Shown here one piece after another: positions 1 through 8,005 of a DNA stretch of 64,000 nucleotides (position 1 is the stretch's first letter; each line of letters begins with the position of its first letter). The notes below the pieces were generated by a model that had not been told where the DNA came from, searched no databases, and saw nothing but the letters and a program-made list of their open reading frames with translations. The translations under genes and the position numbers were made by a program. The DNA comes from HGM13006 sp963650135 (lineage in GTDB: Bacteria; Bacillota; Clostridia; Oscillospirales; Oscillospiraceae). Location of the stretch: assembly GCA_963650135.1 (NCBI GenBank), contig CAVJLG010000061.1:1-64000 (forward strand), in the 5' to 3' direction.

Positions 1-5
1 TCAGC

Positions 6-44
6 AAGAACTCCGGTTTTCTTGAGTTGAAAACCGGAGTTCTT
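6..44. terminator. Strong hairpin, probable terminator
   Basis: A perfect inverted repeat with 16-bp arms (6-21 and 29-44) and a 7-nt loop is followed by a short T-run on the plus strand. It probably ends a plus-strand gene left of the window and may also act on the minus strand. Confidence 0.65.
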
Positions 45-54
45 TGACAAACTG

Positions 55-87
55 AGCCGCCTGCCGTATTTCCTACGGCAGGCGGCT
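55..87. terminator. GC-rich hairpin after the ene-reductase gene
   Basis: A perfect inverted repeat with 14-bp arms (55-68 and 74-87) lies 18 bases beyond the stop of the minus-strand ene-reductase gene. No long T-run follows, so it may work with the neighbouring hairpin at 6-44 as a double terminator or protect the mRNA 3' end. Confidence 0.5.
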
Positions 88-105
88 GTTGCGTATCAAG
101 AGAAG

Positions 106-2025
106 TTATAGGGTCATGCCCACATCGAAGGCGTCCCGGATGGCCTGCTGTACCGTGCCCACCCGTTTTCCGTCGCCGATGATGGTGTAGGGAATCCCCG
201 GGAGAATCAGGCTTTCAGCCAGGGCGGTTTTGGAACGGAAGCCCACGCAGAGCACGGCGCTGTCTGCGGGAATGGCGTGGGAATCGCCTGCTGCATCCAA
301 ATAGGTGACGGCGGTTTCGGTAATGCCGGTGCAGCGTCCGCCGGTGATACAGCGGAGGTTTTCCCGTTCGTTCAGCTCAATATCCATGGCCCACTTGTAG
401 GTAAACCAGGCGTCCGGGGCAATTTTATCCTGCATCTCTAGAATGGTCACGTTTTTTCCCAGCTGAGCCAAATGAATGCCGGTTTCTGCACCCACCTGGC
501 CGCCGCCAATGATGACCACATTTTGGCCCAGCCTATCCTCGTGGCCAAATACCTCCGGCGCGGTTACGGCACGCTCCACGCCGGGGAGGGAAATCACCAG
601 CGGATCAGCGCCCACCGCTAGAATTACATGGTCGGGATGCTGGGCGCTAAGCAGCTCCGGGGTAGCCGGGGTACCCAATTTCACGGTGATGTCCCGTTTT
701 TCTACCTGGCGGATGAGATAATCCTTAAACCGGCCAAGATCCCGCTTAAACTGCGCATAATCTGCAAAATTCAACTGCCCGCCTAAGTGGTCGGAGGCCT
801 CAAACAGGGTGACATGATGGCCGCGGTCATGGAGATAGATGGCTGCCTGCATGCCGGCAGGTCCGCCGCCCACAATGGCAATGGTTTTGCCGCCTTTGGT
901 GGGGAGAATGTATTGCCCCAGCTGATCTTCAATGCCGATTTCCGGATTGACGGAACAGACAAAATGATCGTAATAGCAAGCGCCGTCATGACATTTAAAG
1001 CACTTGATGCAGGGCCTTACATCTTCGCTCCGCCCGGCATAGGCCTTGTTTCCAAGCTCCGGGTCCGCAATGACGCCCCGGGCGATGGAGACAAAGTCCG
1101 CCTTGCCGCTGGCAATGATCTCCTCGGCCTGCTGGAGATTTTGAATGGCGCCAATGGCAACCACCGGGATGTTTGCCCCGGATTTCTTAATGGCCTCGGC
1201 ATATTTGACGTTTGGGGTATCCGGGAGGAAGCCGGAGGGATGGGTGGTGGTAAAATACCGGGCGTTATTCATGCCGCAGGAGCAGTGGAGCAGGTCTACC
1301 CGGCCCTCTAGGAGCTTGACAAACTCGATGGATTCCTGAACGGTAATGCCTTCCGGGTCCACCTCGGAGACGGAGAACCGCAGCTCAATAAGAAAATCTT
1401 TTCCACAGCGGCGCTTGATTTCGTCGATAATCATCAGGGGATACCGGGCGCGGTTTTCCAGGCATCCGCCAAATTCATCGGTTCGGTGGTTGTACCGCTG
1501 GGAGAGAAACTGCCCCCATTCGCCGCCGTGACCGATGTGGAACATACACATATCAAAGCCCGCTTTTTTGACGATTTCAGCGGCGTCTCCGAACATTTTG
1601 ACCTTCTTTTCAATGAGTTCCCGGGGCATTTCCACACTGTCCCGTCCAAATTTCGTTAGGCCCGGCCCTACGGCATAGTATTGGTCATAGCGATATTGGT
1701 CGGAGAGCTGCATAGAGGCCACGGCGCCAAAATGATGCACCCGTGCGGCGAGCTTGTAGAGGCTCCGCAGTCCCTCGGTGGTGTAGGGATTCACATGGAG
1801 GTGGCTGCCGTCGGATTTCATGTCGGGATTCACCTGAACGCCGGTGCAGGTGACCATGGCAGCGCCGCCCTTTGCACGGTTTCCAAAGTGGGTGATGACA
1901 GCCTCCTGAAAGCTGGGCTCCCCGTGCTGGAGGGCGTGTACACCGGTGGGAGCAGTGAAAATGCGGTTTTTAAACAGCGTATTTCCTACTTTCATGGGGG
2001 AGAGCAGATGGGGATAGGGGTTCAT
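106..2025 (-). CDS. Old-yellow-enzyme family Fe-S flavoprotein (ene-reductase)
   Basis: This 639-residue protein has the layout of 2,4-dienoyl-CoA reductase/BaiCD-type NADH:flavin oxidoreductases. An FMN TIM barrel (about 1-335) carries the family signature around NHRTDEFGG (179-187) and a possible catalytic pair H163/H166. A Cys cluster follows at C339, C342, C345 and C357 for a 4Fe-4S centre, then an FAD site GGGPAG (386-391) and a second Rossmann motif GGGQVG for NAD(P)H. Such enzymes reduce activated C=C bonds, moving electrons from NAD(P)H via FAD and Fe-S to FMN. The spacing C-X2-C-X2-C-X11-C is one residue shorter than the usual X3 form. The gene lies 12 bases after the UGSC-like gene, probably under the same sigma-54 promoter. 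The start has a good ribosome site (GAGGAGG). The substrate is unknown. Confidence 0.9.
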   Translation of the reverse strand: MNPYPHLLSPMKVGNTLFKNRIFTAPTGVHALQHGEPSFQEAVITHFGNRAKGGAAMVTCTGVQVNPDMKSDGSHLHVNPYTTEGLRSLYKLAARVHHFGAVASMQLSDQYRYDQYYAVGPGLTKFGRDSVEMPRELIEKKVKMFGDAAEIVKKAGFDMCMFHIGHGGEWGQFLSQRYNHRTDEFGGCLENRARYPLMIIDEIKRRCGKDFLIELRFSVSEVDPEGITVQESIEFVKLLEGRVDLLHCSCGMNNARYFTTTHPSGFLPDTPNVKYAEAIKKSGANIPVVAIGAIQNLQQAEEIIASGKADFVSIARGVIADPELGNKAYAGRSEDVRPCIKCFKCHDGACYYDHFVCSVNPEIGIEDQLGQYILPTKGGKTIAIVGGGPAGMQAAIYLHDRGHHVTLFEASDHLGGQLNFADYAQFKRDLGRFKDYLIRQVEKRDITVKLGTPATPELLSAQHPDHVILAVGADPLVISLPGVERAVTAPEVFGHEDRLGQNVVIIGGGQVGAETGIHLAQLGKNVTILEMQDKIAPDAWFTYKWAMDIELNERENLRCITGGRCTGITETAVTYLDAAGDSHAIPADSAVLCVGFRSKTALAESLILPGIPYTIIGDGKRVGTVQQAIRDAFDVGMTL

Positions 2026-2037
2026 GATGGGGCCTCC

Positions 2038-3723
2038 TCAATATGCAATATAGTTGGGCTTTGCGGTGCGGTACTGTGCCACCAGAGCGTCCCAGTCCTT
2101 GGGCAGCCGAATTTTGGCGCAGGAGGGACCGCCGTGGTCGCCGCCGCCGCCCAATACAGTGACCATGCAGCCCGCCTGTCCGCCCGCTACCGTCAGGAAC
2201 ATATGGTCCGTGGACCAGAAGGTGCGGGTGGAAGCGTCCATGTCCAGAGGAAGGTCCACGGTTTTGGGCGGATGGTTGTTCTGAATCAGCCACTGGAGGT
2301 CCACGTCCTTTGCGGGCTTTCGGGTGTATTCCACAATGTAAGACAAAATCCGCTCCTTCGTCCAGCCGGCATCGGCCATCATCTTGGCGCATTTGGGGGT
2401 CAGAATCACCGCAAGGCCCGGGTCCCAGCCGTAGGGGTCCATTTTGCACAGGGCCTTGAGGACGGCGGGAACGGTGGTGCAGGTGGAAACCCGATGCTCC
2501 TGGGGCCAGAACATGGTCACAGCGGAATCTGCCGCGTCAAAGCCAAGGTCCATATGCAGAGGCTGCCAGGGGTTATGGTCCGGGTCGTCGCCCATGGCAA
2601 AGCCCAGCCGGAATTCGTGGCCCATTTCGCTGAGGTCCTCCACCCCGGGCCGAACGCCGCCGATGTTCATCATGATATATCCAAAGGCACGGGCAATGGT
2701 GGTATTGGCCCGGAAGGCGGGAGTTAGGGCGTGGTCGGCAGTATTAAAGCCAATGTCGCGGGTGATTTTGCCGCTGAGGGTCAGAACCGGCCCCCAGGTG
2801 GACTGACTACAGCACCAGCCCTCCAGATAAATCCGCGGGTCCATGGCGGCCTCTACTGCGGCGATGAGTACGGGGAGATAAATGGGCAGACAACCGGCCA
2901 TCACGGCGTTGACGGCAATTTTCTCCACGGTGGCCAGACCCATCATCGGCGGGATTTTGGCGACAACATAATCCGGGGGAAGATCGGTGCCCCGGAGCAT
3001 TTCGTCCACGGCCTTCCGAGTGGGCAGCTTAATGGGGGTGCCGTTGGTCCAACCATAGGAATAGAACTGGTCGGAAATCTCATCGGGGGTGCCGGTGAAG
3101 GTCTTGGTGGCCAGGTCCTGACTGGCGGGGGTGGGGTGCAGCTCTTCCTGAGTAAGGGGCTGGGTCAAACCGGCAATCAGCTGGCGGACCAGGTCCTCGG
3201 TGCCCGCCCCCATGTTTTTCTCAGTCTGGGCCAGGTCAGAGCGCCCAAAGATGTCCAGTACCTCCGGCTGGAATGCTACGGTTCGCAGTCCGGGCACACA
3301 GCGGGCCTTTACCCCCCGCAGTCCTGCGGAATAGGTCCGGGGCACCACAGCCATTACCGTGGGCTTTCCCTGCTGCTCCATATAGGCGGCGTTATAGCCC
3401 AAAAACAGCGACGAAGAGGGCACCGCACCATAGAAGGCCAGCACGCAGTCCACGCCGGAGAGCCACGCGTCAAATTCCGGCTTGACAGCGGTATCTTTGG
3501 CAATATCGGTAGTTTCGGCCATGTAGCGGAAATAGGAGAATTTTGCGTCCGGGTACTGGGCCCGGATGTGCTGTTCCACCACCTGAAGCATAAAGGTTGC
3601 AACATTCATAAAATCCCCAAACATGCCAATGGTTTTGCCGTTCAGGGTATCCATCCGGGGGCTGAGGCCAAACAGCTGGGACTGGTCTACCTCGGCCCAG
3701 GGACTTAAAACCGTCTGTTTCAT
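2038..3723 (-). CDS. UGSC-like protein lacking the redox motif
   Basis: This 561-residue protein matches, from memory of the family, the UGSC (seleno)protein domain at its N-terminus (PRMDTLNGKTIGMFGD at 22-37; YMEQQGKPTVMAVV near 114-127). That domain is fused to a long conserved domain beginning near TNGTPIKLPTRKAVDEML. In the family a Sec/Cys-Gly-Ser-Cys motif sits just before the conserved helix; here the aligned residues read V101-P102-S103-S104, so both redox residues are missing. The biochemical role of the family is not established. It is the first gene of a two-gene operon with the downstream ene-reductase and has a perfect sigma-54 promoter 36 bases upstream. The start follows AGGAGG. 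Confidence 0.65.
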   Translation of the reverse strand: MKQTVLSPWAEVDQSQLFGLSPRMDTLNGKTIGMFGDFMNVATFMLQVVEQHIRAQYPDAKFSYFRYMAETTDIAKDTAVKPEFDAWLSGVDCVLAFYGAVPSSSLFLGYNAAYMEQQGKPTVMAVVPRTYSAGLRGVKARCVPGLRTVAFQPEVLDIFGRSDLAQTEKNMGAGTEDLVRQLIAGLTQPLTQEELHPTPASQDLATKTFTGTPDEISDQFYSYGWTNGTPIKLPTRKAVDEMLRGTDLPPDYVVAKIPPMMGLATVEKIAVNAVMAGCLPIYLPVLIAAVEAAMDPRIYLEGWCCSQSTWGPVLTLSGKITRDIGFNTADHALTPAFRANTTIARAFGYIMMNIGGVRPGVEDLSEMGHEFRLGFAMGDDPDHNPWQPLHMDLGFDAADSAVTMFWPQEHRVSTCTTVPAVLKALCKMDPYGWDPGLAVILTPKCAKMMADAGWTKERILSYIVEYTRKPAKDVDLQWLIQNNHPPKTVDLPLDMDASTRTFWSTDHMFLTVAGGQAGCMVTVLGGGGDHGGPSCAKIRLPKDWDALVAQYRTAKPNYIAY

Positions 3724-3725
3724 AC

Positions 3726-3760
3726 AAATACCTCCTGTGATTTCTCACAGAAGGTATTTG
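3726..3760. repeat. 16-bp inverted repeat over promoter, start region and RBS
   Basis: Arms of 16 bases (3725-3740 and 3745-3760, one mismatch, 4-base loop TTTC) cover the ribosome site of the UGSC-like gene on one side and the -12 element of its sigma-54 promoter on the other. The predicted transcript start falls inside the right arm. The repeat is therefore more likely a DNA operator than an RNA hairpin for this promoter, although any longer read-through transcript would fold it over the ribosome site. Confidence 0.6.
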
Positions 3761-3774
3761 CAATTTTCGTGCCA
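3759..3774 (-). promoter_or_regulatory. Sigma-54 promoter of the UGSC/ene-reductase operon
   Basis: On the minus strand the sequence reads TGGCAC-GAAAA-TTGCA, a full match to the sigma-54 -24/-12 consensus with correct spacing. It lies 36 bases before the UGSC-like start codon. Confidence 0.9.
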
Positions 3775-3786
3775 TATGGTGGCCGT

Positions 3787-5274
3787 TCACCCCTGAATCC
3801 CGTGCTTTTTTAGCTTGCCGTAGAGGGTAGAACGGCTGATGCCCAAAAGTCGGGCGGCTTCGGAATAATTTCCGCCGGTTTCTTGCAGGGCCAGCCGAAG
3901 CTGCTGTGCTTCTGTTTCCCAAAGGGATGGAATGTGCGACGGAGGGGGTGCGTTGGGCGCGGGGGCAGACGCTGCATTGGATACGGCCACCTGATTGCCC
4001 TGGTTGTCATAATGCACCTGCTTCCGGGTTGGCTCCGGCATGGGATCATCGACGCTGCGGTATTCCTTGAGCTCCACCAGGTGGAACATCTCACCGGTGG
4101 CGTCATAGATATGCTTTTGGTCGATGATGGTGTTGGGATAGAGAAAATACAGGCGGTTGAGCACGTTTCGCAGCTCTCGGACGTTGCCGGGCCAATTGTA
4201 GTGGAACATCATATCCCGGGCATCCTGGGTGAATTCAAGATGCAGATGGTCCTGGCGCATAAAGTGTTCAATGAGCTTCGGGATGTCCTGCTTTCGGGCG
4301 CGCAGGGGCGGAATGTTGATTTCAAAGGTGTTCAGGCGATAGTAGAGGTCCATGCGGAACTGCTTTTTCGCTGCCATTTCTTTGAGATTTTCATTGGTGG
4401 AGGCGATGATTTTGGCAGTAAGGGGGATGGTGCGGCTGCCGCCAATGCGATCGAACTCCCGTTCCTCCAAAACCCGCAGCAGCTTACTTTGCAGGCTCAA
4501 ATCCATTTCGCCGATTTCGTCCAGCAGCAGCACACCGCCGGCGGCCTGCTCAAATTTTCCCTTCTGCATGGTGTTGGCGCCGGTGAACGCGCCCTTTTCA
4601 TGGCCGAATAGCTCGGATTCCAGCAGCTCCTTGGGAATGGCGGAGCAGTTGATTTTCACATAAGGGAGATTCCGCCCGCCACAATATTCCTGATAGATGC
4701 CGCCTGCGAGGATTTCCTTGCCCACGCCGGTTTCGCCAATCAGCAGTACCGGGTGGGGCGAATGGGCAATTCGGTGGCACTGCTCAATCATGGTAAGCAC
4801 CTGGGGACTGTCGCCAATAAAATCGGAAAACCGATAGCCGGAGCGCCGCTGACGGGCCTGGGCCTCGGTGGGATACTGCCGCTCCTGCTCTTCAATGGCG
4901 CGCTTGAGAATTGCCATGGATCGGAACAGCACCAGAACCGCAACACCGGTGACGCTTCCTTCCCAGACCACGGGAATGATATTGGTCAGGAGCCGCTGGC
5001 TGCCGATCTGCATGGAAATGCCCATGCGCCGCTGACCGGTTTCCAAAACGCCGCGAATCGGGGTGCAGTCGTCAATCCGGAGCGTTTCCACGGAGGCCCC
5101 AGTGCATTCCTGGAGGCTTTGCCCGGTGAGCGCCTGAAATCCCTGGGTGAGATAGAGAATGTTTAGGTTTTGATCGACCAAAAGGGCGGCGTCTACGGCG
5201 GCTTCCAGCAGATGATCTACTAAAATATGCCCTTCTGCGGTGCTGAGCTGGGGAATTTCAAAAGCTTCTGTCAT
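3787..5274 (-). CDS. Sigma-54-dependent enhancer-binding protein (PAS-AAA+-Fis)
   Basis: This 495-residue activator has a PAS-like sensor region (about 15-120) and a linker, then an AAA+ domain with Walker A GETGVGKE (180-187), the sigma-54 contact loop GAFTGA (228-233) and Walker B VLLLDEIGE (248-256). A Fis-type helix-turn-helix lies at the C-terminus (about 455-493). There is no receiver domain, so it probably responds to a small ligand or redox state through the PAS rather than to a histidine kinase. It lies 52 bases downstream of rpoN in the same direction and next to four sigma-54 promoters, so it is the obvious activator of this cassette. The ATG at 5274 follows AGGAGA with good spacing; a GTG one codon earlier is less likely. 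Confidence 0.95.
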   Translation of the reverse strand: MTEAFEIPQLSTAEGHILVDHLLEAAVDAALLVDQNLNILYLTQGFQALTGQSLQECTGASVETLRIDDCTPIRGVLETGQRRMGISMQIGSQRLLTNIIPVVWEGSVTGVAVLVLFRSMAILKRAIEEQERQYPTEAQARQRRSGYRFSDFIGDSPQVLTMIEQCHRIAHSPHPVLLIGETGVGKEILAGGIYQEYCGGRNLPYVKINCSAIPKELLESELFGHEKGAFTGANTMQKGKFEQAAGGVLLLDEIGEMDLSLQSKLLRVLEEREFDRIGGSRTIPLTAKIIASTNENLKEMAAKKQFRMDLYYRLNTFEINIPPLRARKQDIPKLIEHFMRQDHLHLEFTQDARDMMFHYNWPGNVRELRNVLNRLYFLYPNTIIDQKHIYDATGEMFHLVELKEYRSVDDPMPEPTRKQVHYDNQGNQVAVSNAASAPAPNAPPPSHIPSLWETEAQQLRLALQETGGNYSEAARLLGISRSTLYGKLKKHGIQG

Positions 5275-5316
5275 CACAATTTCTCCTATAGTGTATCAAA
5301 TCTGCACATATGTACA

Positions 5317-5345
5317 ATTATAACACAGTTTACACCCGCTTGCGA
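5317..5345 (-). promoter_or_regulatory. Possible sigma-70 promoter for the enhancer-binding protein
   Basis: On the minus strand a perfect TATAAT (5317-5322) is preceded 17 bases upstream by a weak -35 (TCGCAA). It overlaps the end of rpoN. It would supply a basal level of activator independent of sigma-54. Confidence 0.4.
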
Positions 5346-6658
5346 GCGGAAGCCGGTAAAATTCCCAGCTCAGCGCGGTATTTTGCTACGGCACGGCGGG
5401 AAATGGTGATATGTCGGGCGGCCAGCAGGGAAACAAGCCGTTCATCGCTGCTGGGATGGGCGGAATCCTCCGCGGAAATCAGCTGCTGAACGGCGGATTT
5501 AATGGTTTCCCGGCCCATGGTGGGGTTTTGCCCGGCGCTGCGGCTGAAAAAGCTGCTCATGGGGAGAATGCCCCGGGGACATTCGATGTACTTATCCCGG
5601 ACAGTGCGGCTGACGGTGGATTCATGGACCTCCAGCTCTTCGGCCACATCCCGAAGGGTCATTTTTTGCAGCGACCCGCCCAGTAAAAAGGCCTGCTGCC
5701 GTCGGGCGATGACCTGGCCGCAGCGGAGCATGGTACTTTGCCGATTGCCCATGTCCCGAATAACCTGCTGGAGCTGTGAGAGCTTTTTGCGGAGGTATTG
5801 TTGTACTTCCGGGTCCGGCTCCTGCTCCAGCATTCGAAGGTACTGGTCGTTGATTTGCAGGCTGGGGGAGGCGGTTTCGTTCCCGGTGACCACAAGCTGA
5901 CCGTCCTGCTCCCGAATATAAAGGTCGGGCCGGACGTAAATCACAGCATCTCCCGAGGAAAAGCCGTTGGCGGGATAAGGAGAAAGACTACGAATTTGCT
6001 TCAATGCTGCATCTATATCGGCGGTGGAGGCACCAAGCTGCCGGGAAAGCTTCGCGGAGGAAGCGGTCAGATTCAATCCATAAGTCTGAAGCAGCCTTTG
6101 CGCAAGCGCAGTGGCAGGCTGGCGCTGAAGCTGGAGCAGCAGACATTCGGTGACGTCCTTGGCCCCGACTCCGGCGGGCTCCAATGATTTTAAAGTGGTT
6201 AGGGCCAGATTGGCGGCAGCAAGGTCCGTTCCGGCCAATTGAGCCAATTCTCTGGCGGTGCCGGGGTAAAAGCCATGGTCGTCCAGACAGTTGATCAGCA
6301 CCAGCAGGGTATGGGACAGGGAGTTGGACAAAGATTTTGTCATGAGCTGTTCCCGAAGGAAATCTGCCAGGGTGCAGTCAGCGGGGGCGGCAATGGGAGC
6401 GGACTCCGAAGCCTCGTTTACATAATAGCTCCGATTTTGCCGGTCCGACTGCCGAAGCCAACGAAGCTGCTGCACAAAATTACCCGTATTAGTGGGCTGT
6501 GCTTCCTGGGGCCGCACCAGCTCTGCCATGGGATTTTCGCAGGAAAGCTCCACCAGATAGTCCTCCAGCTCTTTGGCGCTGTAGGACAAGATGGTCATGG
6601 TTCCAATGAGCTGCGGCGTAATGGTTTGCGTTGCTTTGATCTCTGCGGTAAGCTTCAT
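5330..6658 (-). CDS. rpoN: RNA polymerase sigma-54 factor
   Basis: This 442-residue protein has the full sigma-54 layout. A Gln/Leu-rich activator-interacting region is at the N-terminus (TQTITPQLIGTMTILSYSAK). A core-binding domain follows, then a DNA-binding domain with a helix-turn-helix near EVHESTVSRTVRDKYIECP and a C-terminal RpoN box (SRRAVAKYR, about 420-428). It directs RNA polymerase to -24/-12 promoters and needs an ATP-driven activator, here encoded directly downstream. Length is normal for Firmicutes SigL/RpoN. The ATG follows AGGAGG. Its own promoter is sigma-54 type, implying autoregulation. It may be a cassette-specific copy; whether the genome holds a second rpoN cannot be seen here. 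Confidence 0.96.
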   Translation of the reverse strand: MKLTAEIKATQTITPQLIGTMTILSYSAKELEDYLVELSCENPMAELVRPQEAQPTNTGNFVQQLRWLRQSDRQNRSYYVNEASESAPIAAPADCTLADFLREQLMTKSLSNSLSHTLLVLINCLDDHGFYPGTARELAQLAGTDLAAANLALTTLKSLEPAGVGAKDVTECLLLQLQRQPATALAQRLLQTYGLNLTASSAKLSRQLGASTADIDAALKQIRSLSPYPANGFSSGDAVIYVRPDLYIREQDGQLVVTGNETASPSLQINDQYLRMLEQEPDPEVQQYLRKKLSQLQQVIRDMGNRQSTMLRCGQVIARRQQAFLLGGSLQKMTLRDVAEELEVHESTVSRTVRDKYIECPRGILPMSSFFSRSAGQNPTMGRETIKSAVQQLISAEDSAHPSSDERLVSLLAARHITISRRAVAKYRAELGILPASARKRV

Positions 6659-6684
6659 GGCGGTCCCCTCCTAACATGTAGCCT

Positions 6685-6700
6685 CGCAAGTTCTGTGCCA
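6685..6700 (-). promoter_or_regulatory. Sigma-54 promoter of rpoN
   Basis: The minus strand reads TGGCAC-AGAAC-TTGCG, with consensus spacing, 27 bases before the rpoN start codon. Confidence 0.85.
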
Positions 6701-6716
6701 ATATAAGCTAGATTAC

Positions 6717-6748
6717 CATAGAAATTCTGCGGCGGCAAGAAATCTATG
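6717..6748. promoter_or_regulatory. Dyad upstream of the rpoN promoter, possible activator site
   Basis: CATAGA (6717-6722) is mirrored by TCTATG (6743-6748), with further partial symmetry (CTGC/GCAAG) inside. It sits 17-48 bases upstream of the sigma-54 -24 element, so it could be an enhancer-binding site, though closer than usual. I did not find a clear second copy at the other sigma-54 promoters. Confidence 0.25.
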
Positions 6749-6766
6749 AAAACTTTGGTGAAACTG

Positions 6767-6801
6767 CAAAAGGGAGTATGCCATAATTTTGACATACTCC
6801 C
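6767..6801 (-). terminator. Terminator after the amidohydrolase gene
   Basis: On the minus strand GGGAGTATG and CATACTCCC form a 9-bp stem (6772-6801) followed by TTTTG, 16 bases after the amidohydrolase stop. Confidence 0.75.
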
Positions 6802-6817
6802 CAAGGATAAGCGCTGC

Positions 6818-7993
6818 TTATGCTTCCGGCTGCTTGATTACGGTACCGCGATTCATGACAAATTCCACATGGGAAAGGGCTTCGAAGGTTTCGTCAATTG
6901 CATCCTTTATCGCGATAATATTGGCCTGCTTTCCTGCCTCAATGGAGCCCACCTGATGGTCAATTTTGCAGAACTTGGCGGCGTTGATGGTGGCGGCATC
7001 GATGACCTCGGCAACGCTAAGTCCGGCGCGGTGTAACAGCTGCATTTCCCGCACGGGCATGGCTGCCACATGGGGCTGGGATTCCATGCGCATGGTGTCG
7101 GTGCCCACGCAGACCATGCCGCCTTTTTGGATGAACCGGGCGGTGTTGTCTACCACGGTAGCCTCCTGCTCGTCCAAATCCACCTTGGGCATGGGCGGCA
7201 TATTTTTCGGCATGGGGGGCGGCGTGGCACCCTTGGGCATGGGCGGACGGGGGGCCTTGATGGTGCAGAGGGTAGGGCAAACCTTCACGCCCTGGGCTAC
7301 CATCCGGTCCAGTAGCTCGTCGGGCATATGGTCCGTAGGCATATGGGCAAACTCGGGAATACCGGCGTCCAGCAGCCGGGGCACCAAATCGGAATCCAGC
7401 ACATGGGCGGTACACCAGACCCCGCGTTCCCAGGCGGTGTCTGCAATGGCCTTGAGCTTCTCTACCGTGAGAACGGGGCTCTTCCCATCCATGCCGCGGC
7501 CCACGGAGGTCTTGATGCCGTCACAGCCCATGTCGATGAGCGCATTGACCGCTTTCACGGCGTCCTCCGGGGTTTGAACCCCATAGCCGGTTTCTGCGCC
7601 GTCGCTCATAATGTGGTTCAGGCCATGATACTCCGCCACAAACCGGCCCGCGGTGAGGCAATGGGCGCACTGGGGATTCTCGATGGTTTCCCGATACCGG
7701 AGAAACTCCTGAGTGGGATGCTCGGTGCGGTCATTGCCCATGCCAAGATCCCGGACGGTGGTAACGCCGGACTGGGCCCAGCTGCGAAGGGCGCGGTCAT
7801 TATATTCAATGTCGCCGGTGACGATGTGCATGTGGGCATCAATCACACCAGGCAGAACCGCTGCATAGCCGCTCATGTCGATGATTTCGTCTGCGGCATC
7901 AAACAGGCCGATGCCGGAAATTACGCCGTCCTCCACCAGAATGTCGGCGTTGGGACCGGAGAAAATATTGCAGTTTTTCAGCAGTGTTTTCAT
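6818..7993 (-). CDS. Amidohydrolase (imidazolonepropionase-like)
   Basis: This 391-residue metal-dependent hydrolase of the amidohydrolase superfamily has the HxH motif DAHMH near residue 53. A Lys in GCDGIKTSVGRG is a probable carbamylated ligand, His residues are in TAHVLDSD and EFAHMP, and the catalytic Asp is in GTDTMRM. A Pro/Met/Lys-rich stretch (PRPPMPKG, PPPMPKNMPPMPK) interrupts the barrel between these motifs, which is unusual. It is the second gene after the NTF2-like gene, 12 bases apart, under the minus-strand sigma-54 promoter. The substrate is unknown; the superfamily hydrolyses C-N and other bonds in cyclic amides and related compounds. Confidence 0.88.
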   Translation of the reverse strand: MKTLLKNCNIFSGPNADILVEDGVISGIGLFDAADEIIDMSGYAAVLPGVIDAHMHIVTGDIEYNDRALRSWAQSGVTTVRDLGMGNDRTEHPTQEFLRYRETIENPQCAHCLTAGRFVAEYHGLNHIMSDGAETGYGVQTPEDAVKAVNALIDMGCDGIKTSVGRGMDGKSPVLTVEKLKAIADTAWERGVWCTAHVLDSDLVPRLLDAGIPEFAHMPTDHMPDELLDRMVAQGVKVCPTLCTIKAPRPPMPKGATPPPMPKNMPPMPKVDLDEQEATVVDNTARFIQKGGMVCVGTDTMRMESQPHVAAMPVREMQLLHRAGLSVAEVIDAATINAAKFCKIDHQVGSIEAGKQANIIAIKDAIDETFEALSHVEFVMNRGTVIKQPEA

Positions 7994-8005
7994 ATGGGCA
8001 CCTCT

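Noticed and set aside
1681..2727. Long plus-strand open frame opposite the ene-reductase and UGSC-like genes
   Set aside because: It spans two well-supported minus-strand genes, has no ribosome site and reads as a low-complexity Gly/His/Val mirror of their codons.
3735..3750. CRP-like half sites CTGTGA/TCACAG near the UGSC-like gene
   Set aside because: The half sites are 4 bases apart instead of 6, and they belong to a longer inverted repeat; Clostridia rarely use CRP sites of this form.
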